A DNA stretch of 64,000 nt, taken from assembly GCF_030408715.1 (NCBI RefSeq), contig NZ_CP047202.1, positions 1,591,906 through 1,655,905 of the forward strand. Direction: 5' to 3'. Each line of letters starts with the position of its first letter. The stretch's first letter is position 1. Below the pieces are notes generated by a model. That model did not search any database. It was not told the DNA's origin and saw nothing but the letters and a program-made list of their open reading frames with translations. Shown piece by piece: positions 7,236 through 17,508 of the stretch. The position numbers and the translations under genes are program-made. This DNA comes from Corynebacterium confusum. GTDB lineage: Bacteria; Actinomycetota; Actinomycetes; Mycobacteriales; Mycobacteriaceae.

Positions 7236-8858
7236 TTACTTCTTCTTGCCTTGGCCGAAGTCAAGGTTGTTGAGGTCGATGTTTTCCATGCCCTTGGGCA
7301 TGCCCGGCATCCCACCCGGCATTCCTGGCATGCCGCCGCCCATCTGGTTCTGCATCTTCTGCAGCTCCTCCATGGAGGGCATACCGCCCGGCATTCCCGG
7401 CATCCGACCGGGCGCCCCGGAGCGCTGGCGGCCGCCGCCCTTGCCCTTCTTGCGCTTGCCGTTTTTGCCCTTGCGGCCCTTGGGCTTTTTCTTCGTCGCC
7501 GAGCGGGAGCCGCCGCCCATGCCGAACTGGCCGGCCATCTTGGTCATCATCTTCTTTGCCTGCTCGAAGCGTTCAATGAGCTGGTTGATGTCAGAGACCT
7601 TCACGCCGGAGCCGTTGGCAATGCGCTTGCGGCGCGAGGCGTTCAAAATCTTCGGGTTTTCGCGCTCAGCCGGGGTCATGCCGCGGATGATGGCCTGGAT
7701 GCGGTCGAGCTGCTTCTCGTCGACCATATCGGCCATCTCGTTCATCTGCTTGCCGCCCGGCATCATCTTCAACAGGTTGCCGATGGGGCCCATCTTGCGG
7801 ATCATCAGCAGCTGATCCAGGAAGTCGTTCAGGGTCAGCTCGCCGCTGCCCATCTTGGCCGCGGCCTCCTCGGCCTTCTGCTGGTCGAGGGTGGACTCGG
7901 CCTGCTCGATGAGCGAGAGCATATCGCCCATGCCCAGGATGCGGCTGGCCATGCGCTCCGGGTGGAAGACGTCGAAGTCGGCGAGCTTCTCGCCCGTGGA
8001 GGCGTACAGGATGGGCTTGCCGGTGACCTCGCGGATGGACAGGGCGGCACCACCGCGGGCGTCGCCGTCCAGCTTGGTCAGCACGACGCCGGTGAAGTCG
8101 ACGCCGTCGCGGAAGGCCTCGGCGGTCTGGACGGCATCCTGGCCGATCATCGAGTCGATGACGAAGAGGACCTCGTCCGGGTTGACGGCATCGCGGATGT
8201 TGCGCGCCTGGGTCATCAGGGTCTCGTCGATGCCCAGTCGGCCGGCGGTATCGATAATCACCACGTCGTGCTGCGCGCGCTGCGCCTCAGCGATGCCGTC
8301 GCGCGCCACCTGCACCGGGTCCCCGTGGGAGGTGCCCATCTCGTGGTCGTGGGAGTCCAGGGATGTGCCCGGATCCGGGGCGAAGGTCTTCACGCCGGCG
8401 CGCTCGCCGACGATCTGCAGCTGCTGGACCGCGCCCGGGCGCTGGAGGTCGCAGGCCACCAGCATGGGAGTGTGACCGTCCTTTTCCAGGTGCTTGGCCA
8501 GCTTGCCGGCCAGGGTGGTCTTACCGGCACCCTGCAGACCGGCGAGCATGATGACCGTCGGCGGGTTCTTCGCCAGGTTCAACCGGCGAGTCTCGCCGCC
8601 CAGGATCTCAACCAGCTCTTCGTTGACGATCTTGATGACCTGCTGGGCCGGGTTGAGTGCCTCGGAGACTTCCGCTCCGGCCGCGCGCGCCTTGATTCGC
8701 TTGATGAACCCGCGGACTACTGTCAGGGAGACGTCCGCCTCCAGCAGCGCGAGGCGAATTTCGCGCGCGGTGGCGTTGATGTCTGCCTCGGTCAGCTTGC
8801 CTTTGCCACGCAGCCCTTTAAGGGCTGATTGCAAGCGATCGGACAATGACTCAAACAC
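7236..8858 (-). CDS. ffh: Signal recognition particle protein Ffh
   Basis: SRP54 GTPase that binds 4.5S RNA and signal peptides and docks nascent membrane proteins on FtsY. The order is an N domain (1-85), a G domain with P-loop GLQGAGKTTLAGKLA near 104, DTAGR near 200 and TKLDGDARGG near 265, then a methionine-rich M domain with GNLLKMMPGGKQM and RKRIANGSG. The last ~90 residues are an unusual Lys-rich then Gly-Met-Pro repeat tail. 540 aa is usual for actinobacteria. Its partner ftsY lies further upstream on the same strand. Confidence 0.97.
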   Translation of the reverse strand: MFESLSDRLQSALKGLRGKGKLTEADINATAREIRLALLEADVSLTVVRGFIKRIKARAAGAEVSEALNPAQQVIKIVNEELVEILGGETRRLNLAKNPPTVIMLAGLQGAGKTTLAGKLAKHLEKDGHTPMLVACDLQRPGAVQQLQIVGERAGVKTFAPDPGTSLDSHDHEMGTSHGDPVQVARDGIAEAQRAQHDVVIIDTAGRLGIDETLMTQARNIRDAVNPDEVLFVIDSMIGQDAVQTAEAFRDGVDFTGVVLTKLDGDARGGAALSIREVTGKPILYASTGEKLADFDVFHPERMASRILGMGDMLSLIEQAESTLDQQKAEEAAAKMGSGELTLNDFLDQLLMIRKMGPIGNLLKMMPGGKQMNEMADMVDEKQLDRIQAIIRGMTPAERENPKILNASRRKRIANGSGVKVSDINQLIERFEQAKKMMTKMAGQFGMGGGSRSATKKKPKGRKGKNGKRKKGKGGGRQRSGAPGRMPGMPGGMPSMEELQKMQNQMGGGMPGMPGGMPGMPKGMENIDLNNLDFGQGKKK

Positions 8859-8906
8859 GTTTCTTGGCTCTCCATTATCTAGGGGTTATCTATTAACTCC
8901 CCCAGC

Positions 8907-10994
8907 TTAGTCGCTAGACAGGGCCGCGGTCACATTCGCAACCACCGCGGCGCGGCTCAGACCCGTAGAGGGGTTACCGCGCAGGCAGATGGTCACGATC
9001 ATCGTCGCGCCCAGCGCCGCGTGCTCCACCCACTCGATCTCCGGCAGCTGGGCGATCAGCGTGCCCAGCGCCGCCCGCCGCTCGACGGTGCGCACCTCCA
9101 GCAGCCCTTCGGCGTTGAACATCGCCGTCGTGTGCCCGCCGGCGACCTGGGGCAGGCGCGAGTGCACGCCCGACTTGTAGGCCTGCAGGAAGCGGTCGAC
9201 ATCGCTGGCGTCCTCCCAGGACTCCTGCACCGTGCGCGCGGAAAACTCCGCCGCCAACGCCCCGCCCGTGTACTCCATGCGCGAGCTCACCACGGTCCAG
9301 CCGAGCGCCGCCAGCAGGGCCAGAACCTCGACTATGCTTGCCTGGTCCGCGTGCAACGAGACCGTCAGCAGCTGGTTGTCGCTATCGCGGGTCACCTTCA
9401 GCTCGCTGGGCGCCGGTACGCGCGGGCGCACGTGGGGCTGCGGCACCAGGGCCTGCAGAGCGCGGCGGCACAGCTGCCCCGCGGCGGCCTCCAACCGGTT
9501 ATTCCAGACCCCGGGGCCGGTGGACTCGGCATCGGCGCGCGTGAGCACGGACAGCAGGGAGACGGTGAGCTGGTCGTAGTGGCAGGCGGTCAGGAGGCTA
9601 TCGCGGGCCGCATCCGAAGCCGGGTCCATCGTGCGGGCCAGCCGCGACAAGGTGGTGTGCTCCGCGACCAGGGTCTGCGCCCGCGACCTATCGGCCAGGT
9701 TGAGCCGCAAGCGCGCGGCCATCCGCGTCACCATTTCCGCCCCGACCAGCGCGTGCGGGCGGTCGTAGCCCTTGCCGATGTCGTGGAACAGCGCCGCGAG
9801 CAGCAGGATGTCCGGGCGGGCCACGCTGGTGCGTTGTTCGGCGCAGCGCGCCACCGTCGCCAGGCTGTGGTAGTCGATGCTGTGCGTGTGCACCCGCTCG
9901 CGCGGCATCAGCCCCCGGATATGCGCCCACTCGGGCACGATCTTCTCCCAGAGCCCGTGGGCATCCATCTCCCGGATGACCCGCGGAGTATTCGCCGGCG
10001 AGGACAGCAGGGCGAAAAAGTCGTCGGTGGTGGCGGCGGTGAAGCGCTCCGGCAGGGCAGGCAGCTCGCGCAGCGTGTGCCACACGCCGGCGGCGACCGG
10101 GCGCCCCGTGCGGGCCGCGGCCGCCCCGACGCGCAAAACTAGGGCGGGGTCCTCCAGGTTGGGGTGGCGCGGCAGCGTGATATAGCCGCCGTTGTCGATA
10201 ACATCCAGGTCCAGCGGCCGCCGCGGCGAGAGCGCTCCCCGCTTGCCCACCAACCCCCGGGCCGTAGCGAGGCCGCGTTCCACCGCGCGGTCAACGCGCG
10301 TGGCGGTATCCACCAAGGCCGCGGACAGTTCGTAGCGGTCCGCATACCCCAGCTCCGCGGCTACCGATGCCGCGAACTCCGGATCCAGCACATCGCGGCG
10401 CCGGCGCGCGTGCTCGTGCAGCAGGGTGCGCACGTCGAGCAGCAGGCGGGTCTCGGCGCTAAGGTCGGGCGCGTCGCACAGGTTGCCCAGCGCGAGCGCG
10501 CGCAAGAGCTGGATATCGCGCAGGCCCCCGCGGCCGTTTTTCACGTCCGGCTTCGTCATCGTCGCCACGGAGCCGGAGCGGTGCCAGCGGCGGATGGCCA
10601 GATCCAAGAAGGCGTCGAAGTTGCGCTGGAGCTGGCGCCGCCAGGAGGAATAGAGGCGGGCGCGGGCGGCATCGACAAGCATTTTGGGGCCGGAAACATG
10701 GGTAAGTTCCAGCTGGGACAGGCCGGCGGCGGTATCCCGGGCGGCGATTTCGCCGCACTCGCGCGGGGTGCGCACCGCGAAATCCAGGTGGTAGCCGGCG
10801 TCCCAGACAGGGTTCCAGAGGTCGGTGGTATACGGGATGGGGGCATCGTCCGGGCACAGCAGCATCAGGTCCAGGTCCGAGCGCCGGGTCATCTCCCGGC
10901 GGGCGAAAGAGCCCGTGGCCGCCAGCGCGCAGCCCGGCGGGACGGGCAGGCTGCGCAGGAGCTCGACCGCGCGCTGATAGGCGTTGTCCCGCAG
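8907..10994 (-). CDS. glnD: PII nucleotidyltransferase / uridylyl-removing-type enzyme GlnD
   Basis: Bifunctional enzyme that adds and removes nucleotides on PII according to glutamine level; in corynebacteria it adenylylates GlnK. The nucleotidyltransferase motif GSFARREMTRRSDLDL is at the N-terminus, PDVKNGRGGLRDIQLL follows, an HD phosphohydrolase signature LLAALFHDIGKG is near the middle, and two weak ACT-like segments are at the C-terminus. No ATG, GTG or TTG exists in frame before the catalytic GS motif, and the first internal ATG (10892) would delete it. The frame is open up to glnK, so I place the start at CTG 10994 (695 aa, the expected size). It lies next to the glnK stop, implying coupling. 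Confidence 0.88.
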   Translation of the reverse strand: MRDNAYQRAVELLRSLPVPPGCALAATGSFARREMTRRSDLDLMLLCPDDAPIPYTTDLWNPVWDAGYHLDFAVRTPRECGEIAARDTAAGLSQLELTHVSGPKMLVDAARARLYSSWRRQLQRNFDAFLDLAIRRWHRSGSVATMTKPDVKNGRGGLRDIQLLRALALGNLCDAPDLSAETRLLLDVRTLLHEHARRRRDVLDPEFAASVAAELGYADRYELSAALVDTATRVDRAVERGLATARGLVGKRGALSPRRPLDLDVIDNGGYITLPRHPNLEDPALVLRVGAAAARTGRPVAAGVWHTLRELPALPERFTAATTDDFFALLSSPANTPRVIREMDAHGLWEKIVPEWAHIRGLMPRERVHTHSIDYHSLATVARCAEQRTSVARPDILLLAALFHDIGKGYDRPHALVGAEMVTRMAARLRLNLADRSRAQTLVAEHTTLSRLARTMDPASDAARDSLLTACHYDQLTVSLLSVLTRADAESTGPGVWNNRLEAAAGQLCRRALQALVPQPHVRPRVPAPSELKVTRDSDNQLLTVSLHADQASIVEVLALLAALGWTVVSSRMEYTGGALAAEFSARTVQESWEDASDVDRFLQAYKSGVHSRLPQVAGGHTTAMFNAEGLLEVRTVERRAALGTLIAQLPEIEWVEHAALGATMIVTICLRGNPSTGLSRAAVVANVTAALSSD

Positions 10995-10996
10995 TT

Positions 10997-11356
<360 letters not shown>

Positions 11357-11713
11357 CTACTGCTGCTTCTGATGCTTCTGCTGCTGTTGGATGCGGAGGG
11401 AGTGCTTGACGTCGGTGACGGTCACGCCGTAAATCGAGCGACCCATGTAGTAGGAGCCGATGGCGCCGATGATCCACACGCCGAAGCACGCGGCGAGCGC
11501 CTTGACAAGCGACATGACGTCGAAGCCCTCCGTGGAAAAGTCCACCACCAGTTTAGCCACGAGTAGCAGCGGAACGGCCAGACAGATGGTCGGGCCCAGC
11601 AGGTTCACCCGTGTGAGCGCGTCCGGGGCGCGCCAGACCGCGACGGTGGTGGCCAGAACCAGCACCGTGGCGACGATGATGAGCACGGAGGCCACAATTT
11701 CGTAGATAGCCAT
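11357..11713 (-). CDS. mrpG: Na+/H+ antiporter subunit MrpG/MnhG
   Basis: 118-aa membrane subunit of the Mrp (Mnh) multi-subunit cation/proton antiporter. Three hydrophobic segments (about 5-27, 40-60, 68-90) and the family motif VWRAPDALTRVNLLGPT are seen. The C-terminus is a Gln/His/Lys-rich tail. It ends the antiporter gene set and lies 4 bases from mrpF. Confidence 0.92.
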   Translation of the reverse strand: MAIYEIVASVLIIVATVLVLATTVAVWRAPDALTRVNLLGPTICLAVPLLLVAKLVVDFSTEGFDVMSLVKALAACFGVWIIGAIGSYYMGRSIYGVTVTDVKHSLRIQQQQKHQKQQ

Positions 11714-11717
11714 GGGT

Positions 11718-12008
11718 TTAGCGCCTTCCCTTCGAGATGATGCGGGCCATCGATAGCGTCGGCAGCACGCCGCCGGCGATGGAGGCCAGCAGCGCGATGT
11801 CGTAGGCGATGGACGAGTAGACGATGGTCGAGCGGGCTAGGAAGATAGCGAGCATGCCGTAGAAGATGAGGTCGGCGACCACCGCGCGGGTGAGCTCGTC
11901 GCGCGTGCGCAGGGTCAGCACCAGCGCGGCGAAAACGCACAGGCCCATGATGAACACGCAGGCGGCAACCAACCAGTCGAAAGCGGTAAAAGCGGATACG
12001 TCAAACAT
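11718..12008 (-). CDS. mrpF: Na+/H+ antiporter subunit MrpF/MnhF
   Basis: 96-aa subunit with three predicted membrane helices and the MrpF-type motif LTRAVVADLIFYGMLA. Its start is directly next to the mrpE stop with no intergenic space, so translation is coupled. Assignment rests on family features and its invariant position between mrpE and mrpG. Confidence 0.92.
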   Translation of the reverse strand: MFDVSAFTAFDWLVAACVFIMGLCVFAALVLTLRTRDELTRAVVADLIFYGMLAIFLARSTIVYSSIAYDIALLASIAGGVLPTLSMARIISKGRR

Positions 12009-12527
12009 TTAAACGTCCTTGCCTTTCTGCTGGCGGCGCCAGCTGCGGGTGGCCAGGGACTCGTCCTCGGAGATGGGCTGGTCCTCCGTCTCCGCCAGCT
12101 CCGGCGCGCGCAGGTAGCGGCCCACGGACTCGAGCGGGTACTCGTAGAACGCCGGGTCGGCCTCGGTGGCGCTCCCCTGCCCGGGCACGCCGTAGTCGAG
12201 TTCCTTGACGTGCGGGGCCAGACGCTCTTCCATCTCGGCGATACCGGCCAGGACCTCCGCGGGGTCATCGCCAAGGACGGCCTGGACCATGACGATGCGC
12301 GGCAGGCCCTCCCGCGGGGGTTCGCGCAGGCCGAGCGACAGGGTGCCCGGCGTGGCGGTGATCGAGGAGGTCAGCCAGAACACCTCCCAGCCGCTGGTTA
12401 CGCGCAGCGGGTAGCGGACGATGACCGGGTGGTAGCCCGTGTCGGCCTTGAATGAGCAGGCCGCGAGCTGGAAACCGGAAACGAAGATCTCCTTAATGAA
12501 CCAGAGGATATACGTTACGACGTGCAT
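12009..12527 (-). CDS. mrpE: Na+/H+ antiporter subunit MrpE/MnhE
   Basis: 172-aa subunit. The N-terminus (YILWFIKEIFVSGFQLA) is hydrophobic, followed by the conserved VFWLTSSITATPGTLSL segment typical of MrpE. The C-terminal ~60 residues are hydrophilic and acidic. It abuts mrpD at its start and mrpF at its end. Confidence 0.92.
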   Translation of the reverse strand: MHVVTYILWFIKEIFVSGFQLAACSFKADTGYHPVIVRYPLRVTSGWEVFWLTSSITATPGTLSLGLREPPREGLPRIVMVQAVLGDDPAEVLAGIAEMEERLAPHVKELDYGVPGQGSATEADPAFYEYPLESVGRYLRAPELAETEDQPISEDESLATRSWRRQQKGKDV

Positions 12528-14069
12528 TTATGCTCCTCCCTCCAGGACGGACGGGTTAGGCAGCGCGACGGCATCATCGCCCAGCACCGCGTGGATGTAG
12601 CTGCCGGTATCCAGCAGGTCGCCCGCGGCCGCCATGGTGAAGTCGATGACGGGGCCGGCCAGGATGAACATCGTCAGCGAGCCCAGGATGAGCGCGGCCG
12701 ACGGAGCCATGAGCTTCTTGCGGATGACCAGCTCATCAGGGACCTCGTCTTGGGAGAGCTGGCGGCCCCAGAAGACCTTGCGCCACACTCGCAGCATGGC
12801 CAGGAAGGCCGCGAAGGACGCCACCACGATGGCCGTGATCGCGGCCCAGGCCCAACCGTTGCCATTGCGGGCGATTTCCACGACCAGCATGACCTTGCCC
12901 CACATGCCCGAAAACGGCGGGAAGCCGACCACGGAGAAGGCGCCGGCGGCAAAGATCCAGGCGATGATGGGGTCTCTGCGGGCCAGGCCGGAAAGCTTGT
13001 TGACCCGGCCGGTGCCGTAGGTCTCCTCGATGGCGCCGGAGGCCAGGATGAGCGAGCCGACCGTAATCATGTGGTGGATGGTGTACAGGATGCCGGCGGC
13101 CAGCGCGCGCTGCCCATCGGCCGCGGTAAACGCCAGCATGATGAGGATAAACGGCATGCCATTGAGCATCTGGTAGCCAAGCACGCGGCGGATGGTGGCC
13201 TCGGCTAGGCCGCCGAAAGAGCCGACGGCCATCGACAGGATCATCACCACGACGATAAGCGCGCCCCAGCGCTCGTCCAGGTCAAAGAGGTGGACGTAGA
13301 GGCGGTAGAGCATGTAGACCGCCACCTTGGTGTGGAGGCTGGAGAACAAGCCCATCACCGCGGCGGAGGTGCCCGGGTAGGTGCGCGGCAGCCAGGTGTG
13401 GACCGGGAAGATACCGGCCTTGGCCGAAATCGCGATGATGATCAGCCCGGCGGCCACCGTGGCGGGACCGTTGCCGGCCGCCACGCCGTTGAGGGCGGCG
13501 ATGTTCACGGAACCGGTCACGGAGTACATGTAGCCCACACCCACCACCAACAGCGTGGAGGCGAACAGGTTCACCAGCACGAAGGCGCGACCCGAGGCCA
13601 GGCGGGCCCAGGTGCCGGACATGGTGATGAGCCCGTAGGAGGGCAGCAACATGACCTCGATGAACACGAAGAAGTTGAACAGGTCGGCGGTGATCAGCGC
13701 GCCGGCCACGCCCGTGAGCAGGATGAGCGTCAGCGACGGGTAGTAGCGCGACTTGGTCTCCCCGCCGGCGATGGCGAACCAGTTCGCGCCGAAGGAGACG
13801 ATCATTGCGGTGGTCAGCATGATCGCGGAGAAGGAATCCCCCACGAACGGGATGGCCACGTTGCCCGGGTACATGCCCACGTTGTGGGCCACCGGGCCGT
13901 TGTTAACGGTGTAGGCCAGCAGCCCCAGGCCGGCGAAGATACCGACGGCGGGCACCACCAGCATGATGGCGTCGCGGACCGGGCGCCAGGGCGCCAGCAG
14001 CGCGAAGGCCGCCGCGATGAGCGGTACTGCCGGAAACAGCGGCAGCATTTGGCTTACTAGGTCGTACAT
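12528..14069 (-). CDS. mrpD: Na+/H+ antiporter subunit MrpD/MnhD
   Basis: 513-aa polytopic subunit of the ND2/ND4/ND5 proton-pumping family, with about 14 hydrophobic segments. Proton-channel signatures are visible: FFVFIEVMLLPSYGLI carries the helix-5 Glu and SAKAGIFPVHTWLPRTYPG the helix-7 Lys. MrpD and MrpA form the two proton/cation half-channels of the complex. It lies 6 bases after mrpC. Confidence 0.94.
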   Translation of the reverse strand: MYDLVSQMLPLFPAVPLIAAAFALLAPWRPVRDAIMLVVPAVGIFAGLGLLAYTVNNGPVAHNVGMYPGNVAIPFVGDSFSAIMLTTAMIVSFGANWFAIAGGETKSRYYPSLTLILLTGVAGALITADLFNFFVFIEVMLLPSYGLITMSGTWARLASGRAFVLVNLFASTLLVVGVGYMYSVTGSVNIAALNGVAAGNGPATVAAGLIIIAISAKAGIFPVHTWLPRTYPGTSAAVMGLFSSLHTKVAVYMLYRLYVHLFDLDERWGALIVVVMILSMAVGSFGGLAEATIRRVLGYQMLNGMPFILIMLAFTAADGQRALAAGILYTIHHMITVGSLILASGAIEETYGTGRVNKLSGLARRDPIIAWIFAAGAFSVVGFPPFSGMWGKVMLVVEIARNGNGWAWAAITAIVVASFAAFLAMLRVWRKVFWGRQLSQDEVPDELVIRKKLMAPSAALILGSLTMFILAGPVIDFTMAAAGDLLDTGSYIHAVLGDDAVALPNPSVLEGGA

Positions 14070-14075
14070 AGGTGC

Positions 14076-14561
14076 CTAGCCCTCCTTCGCGGTGCGGTCG
14101 GCGGCAGCTTGCTGGGTCTCGTAGACGTCCTCGTAGGCGTCGCGCGCGTGTTGGATGCGGCGCACCGCCTCGTCGGAGCGCTGCCGGATGTCCTGGTTGT
14201 GCACGTCGCGCCCCAGGGTCGAGAACGGGTGGTCGACGGTGTTGTCGTCGACGGGGTCGGCGGCATCGGTGTCGTCGTTGGGGCCCATGGCGGCCAGGGT
14301 GAGCAGGATGGTCGCGGTCGCCATGGAGATGACCACGGCGGTCAGGACGAAGGCCTGCGGCAGCGGGTCGGCCATCTGCTCCGGCGGGGTCTGAGACGGG
14401 AAGGTCTCCCCGCGGAAGGAGTAGACACCGGTGGCCAGCAGCGTCAGGTTAGCGCCGTGGCCGAAGCACATCATACCGAGCACGATCCGCACAAGGCCGC
14501 GCTGCTGGATGAGGTAGACGGCCCCACCGATCAAGATGGCGATGGTCAAAGCCAGAATCAT
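14076..14561 (-). CDS. mrpC: Na+/H+ antiporter subunit MrpC/MnhC
   Basis: 161-aa NuoK-like subunit. Three membrane segments occupy the first ~110 residues, with RIVLGMMCFGHGANL and PLPQAFVLTAVVISMA, both typical MrpC motifs. The C-terminal ~50 residues are a hydrophilic extension rich in Asp and Ala, longer than in Bacillus. It starts one base after the mrpA stop. Confidence 0.93.
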   Translation of the reverse strand: MILALTIAILIGGAVYLIQQRGLVRIVLGMMCFGHGANLTLLATGVYSFRGETFPSQTPPEQMADPLPQAFVLTAVVISMATATILLTLAAMGPNDDTDAADPVDDNTVDHPFSTLGRDVHNQDIRQRSDEAVRRIQHARDAYEDVYETQQAAADRTAKEG

Positions 14562-14562
14562 T

Positions 14563-17508
14563 TTACTTCTCCCCCTTCTTGCGGGCGCCGCGCCGCGAGC
14601 GGGTAAGCACCGACTTCGGCGATTGCGCCGGGTTGATTGGGTCGGGGTACGGGTCGTCGATGTCGTCCATCGTGGCCTGCGGGGTGTTGGTGAGCACCGA
14701 GCCGTCGTCGTGGACCCACGGCAGGTACTCGCGCTCGGTACCCGGTCGCAGGTAGCCGCCCAGGGCGTTGATGGCCATCGTCAGCATGCCCAGCACGGCC
14801 AGGTAGATGCCCAGGTCGAAGATCAGCGAGGTGGTCCAGTGCTGGCCCAGGGCCTCGCCGTGGATGGCCACCAGGAAGCCGCTCGGATCGGCCAGGTAGC
14901 CGATGAAGCCGGCCAGCAGCGCGATGATGATGCCAATACCGGTCAGGCGGATGGGCGCCATCTGGCCGAAGACGATCTCGTCGCGGCCGCGCGAGAGGTA
15001 GGTCAGGCCGATGGCGGCACCCATGATGAGGGCGGCCGGGAAGCCGCCGCCGGAGACGTTGTGGCCGCGGAAGAAGACGATGACGGACATGATGACGAGG
15101 ATCGGCACCACGATCTGCAGGGCCTTGCGCATCGGCACGGAGTTCAGCTGCGACTGCCCGAACGGAGCCGGGCGGGTACCCGGCGAGAACGGGAAGCGCG
15201 GCAGCGTGGAGGTCAACGCGGCGATAACCACGGCGGCCATGCCCAGCACGGACAGCTCGCCCAGCGTATCCAGGGCACGGAACTCGACGATGATGGTGGC
15301 CACGACGTTGTCGCCGCCGGTGATGTCCGGCGCGTTGTTCAGGTACCACTCAGCCAGGTCGGAGCGCTCGCGGCGGCCTATGAGCGTCCACACGCCGAGG
15401 AAGGCGGTGATACCGGCCAGCACGGCTACGATCACGGAGCTGTAGCGGCGGCGCGGGTTGCGCACGGGCTCGAACTTCTCCGGCAGGTAGCGCAGCACCA
15501 TCATCATCACGATGACGGACAGGGCCTCCACCGTGAACTGGGTCAGGGCGACGTCCGGGGCACCCAGCAGGAACATCTGCAGGGTGACACCGACGCCGAC
15601 CGCGCCGACCATGACCGCGCCGGTCAGGCGGTTCTGGGTGCGCACCAGGCCGAACATCGATAGCACGATGATGCCCAGCGGCAGCAGGTCCCACGGGTTG
15701 TCCAGGCCGTCGACGCGCGGCGCCAAGGCTTCGCCGTCGATGCCCTCGCTGCCGAACAGCGTCGCCGCCGCCAGCAGGACTACCAGCAATACGATGGGCA
15801 GCAGGTGGCGCGACGGGTTGTGGGTGGCGGCCAGGGAAGCAAAGACGCGGCCGATGCCCTCGCTGAGCTTGTGCACTCCGTGCAGGAGCTGGTTGCCGTT
15901 GGTCGGCAGCAGTTCCCGCGACTCCAGGGCAGACCACAGCGGGCGGCGCACGGCTAGGCCGGCGATGCCGAGCACCAGCACCACCACGGAAATGACCAGC
16001 GGCACGTTGATGCCGTGCCACAGCGCCAGGTGGCTGTGGTGTTCCATGCCGACGGCGGCGGCGATGTTGTCCAAGGGGGCATCGAAAAGCCCGAGGACGA
16101 AGACCAGCGGCACGGACATGGTTCCGGGCAGGGCGGCCGGCAGCCAGAGGGAAACTGGGGCTTCGTGGACGCCGGACATGTCCTTGTCGCCGTCGATGAA
16201 GGCACCGAAGACGAGCTTCGCCGAGTAGGTAAACGTCAGCAGCGCGCCGATGCCGGCGGCGATCAGCAGGACCACTACCCCGGCGCCCCCGATGGGCGCG
16301 TCCTGGAACGCGGTCAGCATGCCCTCCTTGGACACGAAGCCCAGAAGCGGCGGGACCGCGGCCATGGAGGCCGCGCCGATGACCACGGAGACGAAGGTGA
16401 ACGGCATCTTGTTCCACAGCTTGTCCAGGTCCTTGATGTTGCGGGACCCGGCCTCGTGGTCGATGACGCCGATGAGCATGAACAGCGAGGACTTAAACAA
16501 CGCGTGCGCCAGGGTGTGGACGACGGCGGCGGCGATGGCAAACGGGGTGCCCACGCCGATGGTCGCCACGATCCAGCCCAGGTGCGAAACTGTCGAATAA
16601 GCGGTCAGCTTCTTAAGGTCGGTCTTCTGGACGGCAAAGAGCGCGGACATGACGGCCGTGCCCATGCCGACGACGATCAGCAGCCAGTTCCAGACCGCGA
16701 CGTCGTGGAAGACCGTCGAGAAACGGATAAGCAGGTAGATGCCCGCCTTGACCACGGCGGCGGCGTGCAGGAACGCGGAGACCGGCGTGGCGGCCGCCAT
16801 AGCCTCGGGCAGCCAGAAGTGGAACGGGAACTGCGCGGCCTTGGTGAAGGCGGACACGGCGATGAGCACCGCGACCCCGACAGTCAGCGCCTGGTCCTCG
16901 GTCCAGACCGAGGAGGTCAGGATGGCGTGCAGGTTGGTCGATCCCACGGCGGTGGCGGCGATGGCCACGGCCGTCAGCAGCGTCAGGCCGCCGATAAAGG
17001 TCAGCACGAGGGTGCGCTGTGAGCCCGGTTCACCGGTGGCGCCGGAGCGCGCGATCAGCATGAACGAGGCCAGCGAGACCAGCTCCCAGGCCATGAACAG
17101 GACGATCACGTCGTCGGCCAGCACGAGCAGGAGCACCGACATAGTAAAGGCAGTCATCAGCGTGTAGAAGCTGACGTTGCCTTGGTGCTTGGGAAGGTAC
17201 GCGGCGGAATAGACGAGGACGACAGCCCCGATTACAAGCGCCAGCAGCGCGAAGAACGCGCCGAGCGCATCCGCGCGCAACGAGACCCCAGCGTCCACCC
17301 CGGGCGCGAGGAAGTCCGCGACCCAGGTCAGCTGGTACTCGATGCCATTCCCACTGGAAATCGCGGGAATTTCTCGGAGGATCAGTCCCGCCGCCACGAC
17401 GAAGATGGCCGCCAGCGGCCATCCTGCTTTTCGATCAAGTACCTTGACCGCGACGGGCGAGCACACCACTGCCAGCGCCGCGAGAAGGACAACATATAAA
17501 AGCGTCAC
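14563..17508 (-). CDS. mrpA: Na+/H+ antiporter subunit MrpA fused to MrpB
   Basis: 981-aa first subunit. The N-terminal ~500 residues are the ND5-like proton channel (LLFMAWELVSLASFMLI-type helix-5 region, KAAQFPFHFWLPEAM helix-7 region). The middle has MrpA-specific helices. Residues ~790 onward carry an MrpB domain, marked by GHNVSGGGFPAALIMGAA, so no separate mrpB exists in the operon. The extracellular exchange of Na+ (or K+) for H+ supports pH and sodium homeostasis. GTG start. The gene order A(B)-C-D-E-F-G is complete. Confidence 0.95.
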   Translation of the reverse strand: MTLLYVVLLAALAVVCSPVAVKVLDRKAGWPLAAIFVVAAGLILREIPAISSGNGIEYQLTWVADFLAPGVDAGVSLRADALGAFFALLALVIGAVVLVYSAAYLPKHQGNVSFYTLMTAFTMSVLLLVLADDVIVLFMAWELVSLASFMLIARSGATGEPGSQRTLVLTFIGGLTLLTAVAIAATAVGSTNLHAILTSSVWTEDQALTVGVAVLIAVSAFTKAAQFPFHFWLPEAMAAATPVSAFLHAAAVVKAGIYLLIRFSTVFHDVAVWNWLLIVVGMGTAVMSALFAVQKTDLKKLTAYSTVSHLGWIVATIGVGTPFAIAAAVVHTLAHALFKSSLFMLIGVIDHEAGSRNIKDLDKLWNKMPFTFVSVVIGAASMAAVPPLLGFVSKEGMLTAFQDAPIGGAGVVVLLIAAGIGALLTFTYSAKLVFGAFIDGDKDMSGVHEAPVSLWLPAALPGTMSVPLVFVLGLFDAPLDNIAAAVGMEHHSHLALWHGINVPLVISVVVLVLGIAGLAVRRPLWSALESRELLPTNGNQLLHGVHKLSEGIGRVFASLAATHNPSRHLLPIVLLVVLLAAATLFGSEGIDGEALAPRVDGLDNPWDLLPLGIIVLSMFGLVRTQNRLTGAVMVGAVGVGVTLQMFLLGAPDVALTQFTVEALSVIVMMMVLRYLPEKFEPVRNPRRRYSSVIVAVLAGITAFLGVWTLIGRRERSDLAEWYLNNAPDITGGDNVVATIIVEFRALDTLGELSVLGMAAVVIAALTSTLPRFPFSPGTRPAPFGQSQLNSVPMRKALQIVVPILVIMSVIVFFRGHNVSGGGFPAALIMGAAIGLTYLSRGRDEIVFGQMAPIRLTGIGIIIALLAGFIGYLADPSGFLVAIHGEALGQHWTTSLIFDLGIYLAVLGMLTMAINALGGYLRPGTEREYLPWVHDDGSVLTNTPQATMDDIDDPYPDPINPAQSPKSVLTRSRRGARKKGEK

